From JAICLL01 sp035252155 (GTDB lineage: Bacteria; Planctomycetota; Planctomycetia; Pirellulales; JAICIG01), in assembly GCA_035252155.1 (NCBI GenBank), contig DATFDL010000798.1, positions 1 to 6,396 on the forward strand: a stretch of DNA of 6,396 bases. Reading direction: 5' to 3'. The notes beneath the pieces were generated by a model. It was not told the DNA's origin. It ran no database searches and was given only the letters and a program-made list of their open reading frames with translations. Positions 5,194 through 6,396 of the stretch are shown piece by piece (within the stretch, counting starts at the first letter, position 1; each line of letters begins with the position of its first letter). The translations under genes and the position numbers were made by a program.

Positions 5194-6396
5194 TTCAGGG
5201 CGCTCTGCAACGTCGACGTGGTGAAGCAGGTCAGGTTATCCATATCGCCCTCGCTGTAGTTCGTACCCGCAGGGAACACTCGCATGTTGAGCGGCAGTTG
5301 CGCAGGGGTCGGGCTGAACCAGTACATCTGGTCGAGACCGGCGCAGATAATCTGGAAGCCTTGCGGCTCGACCCAGGTCATCGTGCCGCTGCTCGGCACC
5401 GACTGCACATACGGGATGGCGGTGCCCCATTGGGCATAGCCGGTCGGTTGCACGCCGCTGCCCGACGCCGAAGGGTAGGCGGCCGAAGCCGGGTACGTGG
5501 TCATCGGCGAGGTGAGGCTGCCATAGCTGATGGCGTCGAAATAGACGTAGGGGGGCACGGGGTTAGCCACGGCCTTGAGGCTGCCCACGGGCTGCGGCAC
5601 ATCGCCCACCGGCGGATAATACTCGGGCCAGCCATCGCCGTCGGCATCGCCCAGCCGGCCCTGGTAGAACTCAAACGGGCCGGGATCGCGGGCGGAAATA
5701 TCGTCGAGGATAAACGGCCCAAAGCCGGAATTCGGACCATTGGCGTAGGGGCCCGCGCTGGCGGCGTTGCCCACCTTGTTGGCGCCGAAGCCGATCAGCT
5801 TGTAAGTCCATCTGCCCTGCACATCTTGATAGGGCAGTGCGAAGCCGCCCAGCCAGAAGACCAACGCTTCGGCCGGGTCCATGTTGTCGAAATCGCCCCA
5901 GGTGGAAACGCCGTTGGGCGTCTTGGTGTTTTTGAACTGCACCTGATTGCTGCCGAGAGTTGTATAGCTCGATTGACTCTGGGCGTAGGCTTGCTGCGAC
6001 ATATATTGTAATGTGCCCGCCGTTGTCGCCGGCCCATAGCCGGCCGCCACGATCAGTCGCGGAAACGCCTTGCGCAAATGCGATAGGATGCGGTTCTGAC
6101 GAGCGACCGCCGTGCTGATCAACGAGGTGTCGGGTGGGTAGGCGCCGCCGGTGTCGTTCTTGTAGGTCTGCATGGCGGAGTCCAAGAGGCCGATCTCGGT
6201 GGTGATTTGCGCGTTTCGCCCGGCCGCAATCGCCTTGACCGCGGCCACGCTGACCAGGGCGGTGAGCATGCCGATGATGGCGATCACCATCAGCAGCTCG
6301 ACGAGAGTAAACGCGCTGCGCGATTTTGGATTTTGGATTTTGGATTTTCGATTGGAGCGCTGAAGAGGGAACGAAGAACCCTCACCTAACCTCTCC
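5190..6396 (-). CDS. GspG-like prepilin (pseudopilin), 5' end cut by the window edge
   Basis: A class III signal reads RSA|FTLVELL followed by a hydrophobic helix, with F+1 at 6311-6309 and Glu at +5. The mature part is 373 residues. After the N-terminal helix come DPAEALVFWLGGF (mature 145-157), an acidic loop DADGDGWPE (222-230) of the Ca-binding DxDxDGxxE type, and a C-terminal AGLDQMYW segment (from 324) ending in DMDNLTCF. This recalls the GspG C-terminal AGxDG...DDxxN pattern. The role inferred from the family is a major pseudopilin of a type II secretion or pilus-like fibre, cleaved by a prepilin peptidase at the inner membrane. The first internal ATG (6290) lies inside the transmembrane helix and cannot be the start. 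The frame is open, without ATG, GTG or TTG, to the window end, so the start lies outside. The visible leader contains a translated 7-bp repeat (KSKIQNPKS). Position -1 is Ala, not the usual Gly. The GspG-like label is less certain than the prepilin call. Confidence 0.88.
   Translation of the reverse strand, partial: ERLGEGSSFPLQRSNRKSKIQNPKSRSAFTLVELLMVIAIIGMLTALVSVAAVKAIAAGRNAQITTEIGLLDSAMQTYKNDTGGAYPPDTSLISTAVARQNRILSHLRKAFPRLIVAAGYGPATTAGTLQYMSQQAYAQSQSSYTTLGSNQVQFKNTKTPNGVSTWGDFDNMDPAEALVFWLGGFALPYQDVQGRWTYKLIGFGANKVGNAASAGPYANGPNSGFGPFILDDISARDPGPFEFYQGRLGDADGDGWPEYYPPVGDVPQPVGSLKAVANPVPPYVYFDAISYGSLTSPMTTYPASAAYPSASGSGVQPTGYAQWGTAIPYVQSVPSSGTMTWVEPQGFQIICAGLDQMYWFSPTPAQLPLNMRVFPAGTNYSEGDMDNLTCFTTSTLQSALK
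6323..6350 (-). repeat. 7-bp tandem repeat (CCAAAAT) in the leader of the first prepilin gene
   Basis: On the coding strand the 7-bp phase AAAATCC repeats about four times, the end copies being slightly altered. It is translated as KSKIQNPKS immediately before RSA|FTLVELL. The run is AT-rich in a GC-rich gene. The related tract at 5156-5187 lies in the opposite orientation. The unit is not a multiple of three, so loss or gain of one copy would shift the frame ahead of the pilin signal. Confidence 0.85.

Noticed and set aside
4944..6011. Plus-strand open frame of 355 codons starting with QPPSAV-like sequence
   Set aside because: Its start lies in the AQPPSAV repeat and the rest is antisense to the first GspG-like gene. 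No domain is recognisable.
3595..6396. DUF1559-type planctomycete prepilins for the two GspG-like genes
   Set aside because: The N-terminal signal is similar, but the C-terminal H-x9-DG motif typical of DUF1559 is missing; AGxD...DNxT is present instead.

Overview
The window is a GC-rich stretch that codes entirely on the minus strand, so transcription runs from high to low coordinates. It holds four consecutive prepilin-type genes, each with a class III (type IV pilin-like) signal: a basic segment, then a TLxE motif with Glu at +5, then a hydrophobic helix. The RSA|FTLVELL signal, the large mature domains, the DxDGDGxPE loops and the dispersed repeats (the one translated as AQPPSAV, the CCAAAAT runs, the GCCCY-N3-RGGGC hairpins) together suggest a member of the Planctomycetota, probably Pirellulales-like. 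That assignment rests on family resemblance, not on a marker gene.

Layout in transcription order. At 6396-5190 is a GspG-like pseudopilin whose 5' end runs off the window. At 5193-3595 is a second GspG-like paralogue. At 3595-1610 is a GspH/FimT-like pseudopilin with a very large mature domain. At 1610-51 is a GspI/PilV-like pseudopilin. Positions 50-1 hold another repeat tract before an unseen next gene. The order G, G', H, I matches the canonical gspGHIJK order of type II secretion and related pilus-assembly systems, so a GspJ-like and a GspK-like gene would be expected just past position 1. The products would be inner-membrane pseudopilins that a prepilin peptidase trims and an assembly platform polymerises into a short periplasmic fibre. 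The peptidase, the ATPase and the platform protein are not in the window.

The most unusual feature is how the genes are joined. At all three internal junctions an ATG overlaps the previous stop codon (ATGA, TAATG, TGATG), yet the pilin signal lies 51 to 113 codons downstream. The DNA in between is made of repeat elements normally expected between genes: 7-bp and 8-bp tandem runs, inverted-repeat elements with an inner GTCGCC-N3-GGCGAC palindrome, and clusters of small hairpins. The frame stays open through all of them. The fourth gene also reads open through a 7-bp repeat just before its signal. The repeats therefore seem to lie within prepilin leader peptides, which would be cut off on maturation. 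They could be neutral passengers, could tune the amounts of major and minor pilin through mRNA hairpins, or, since the 7- and 8-bp units are not multiples of three, could switch genes on and off by slippage.
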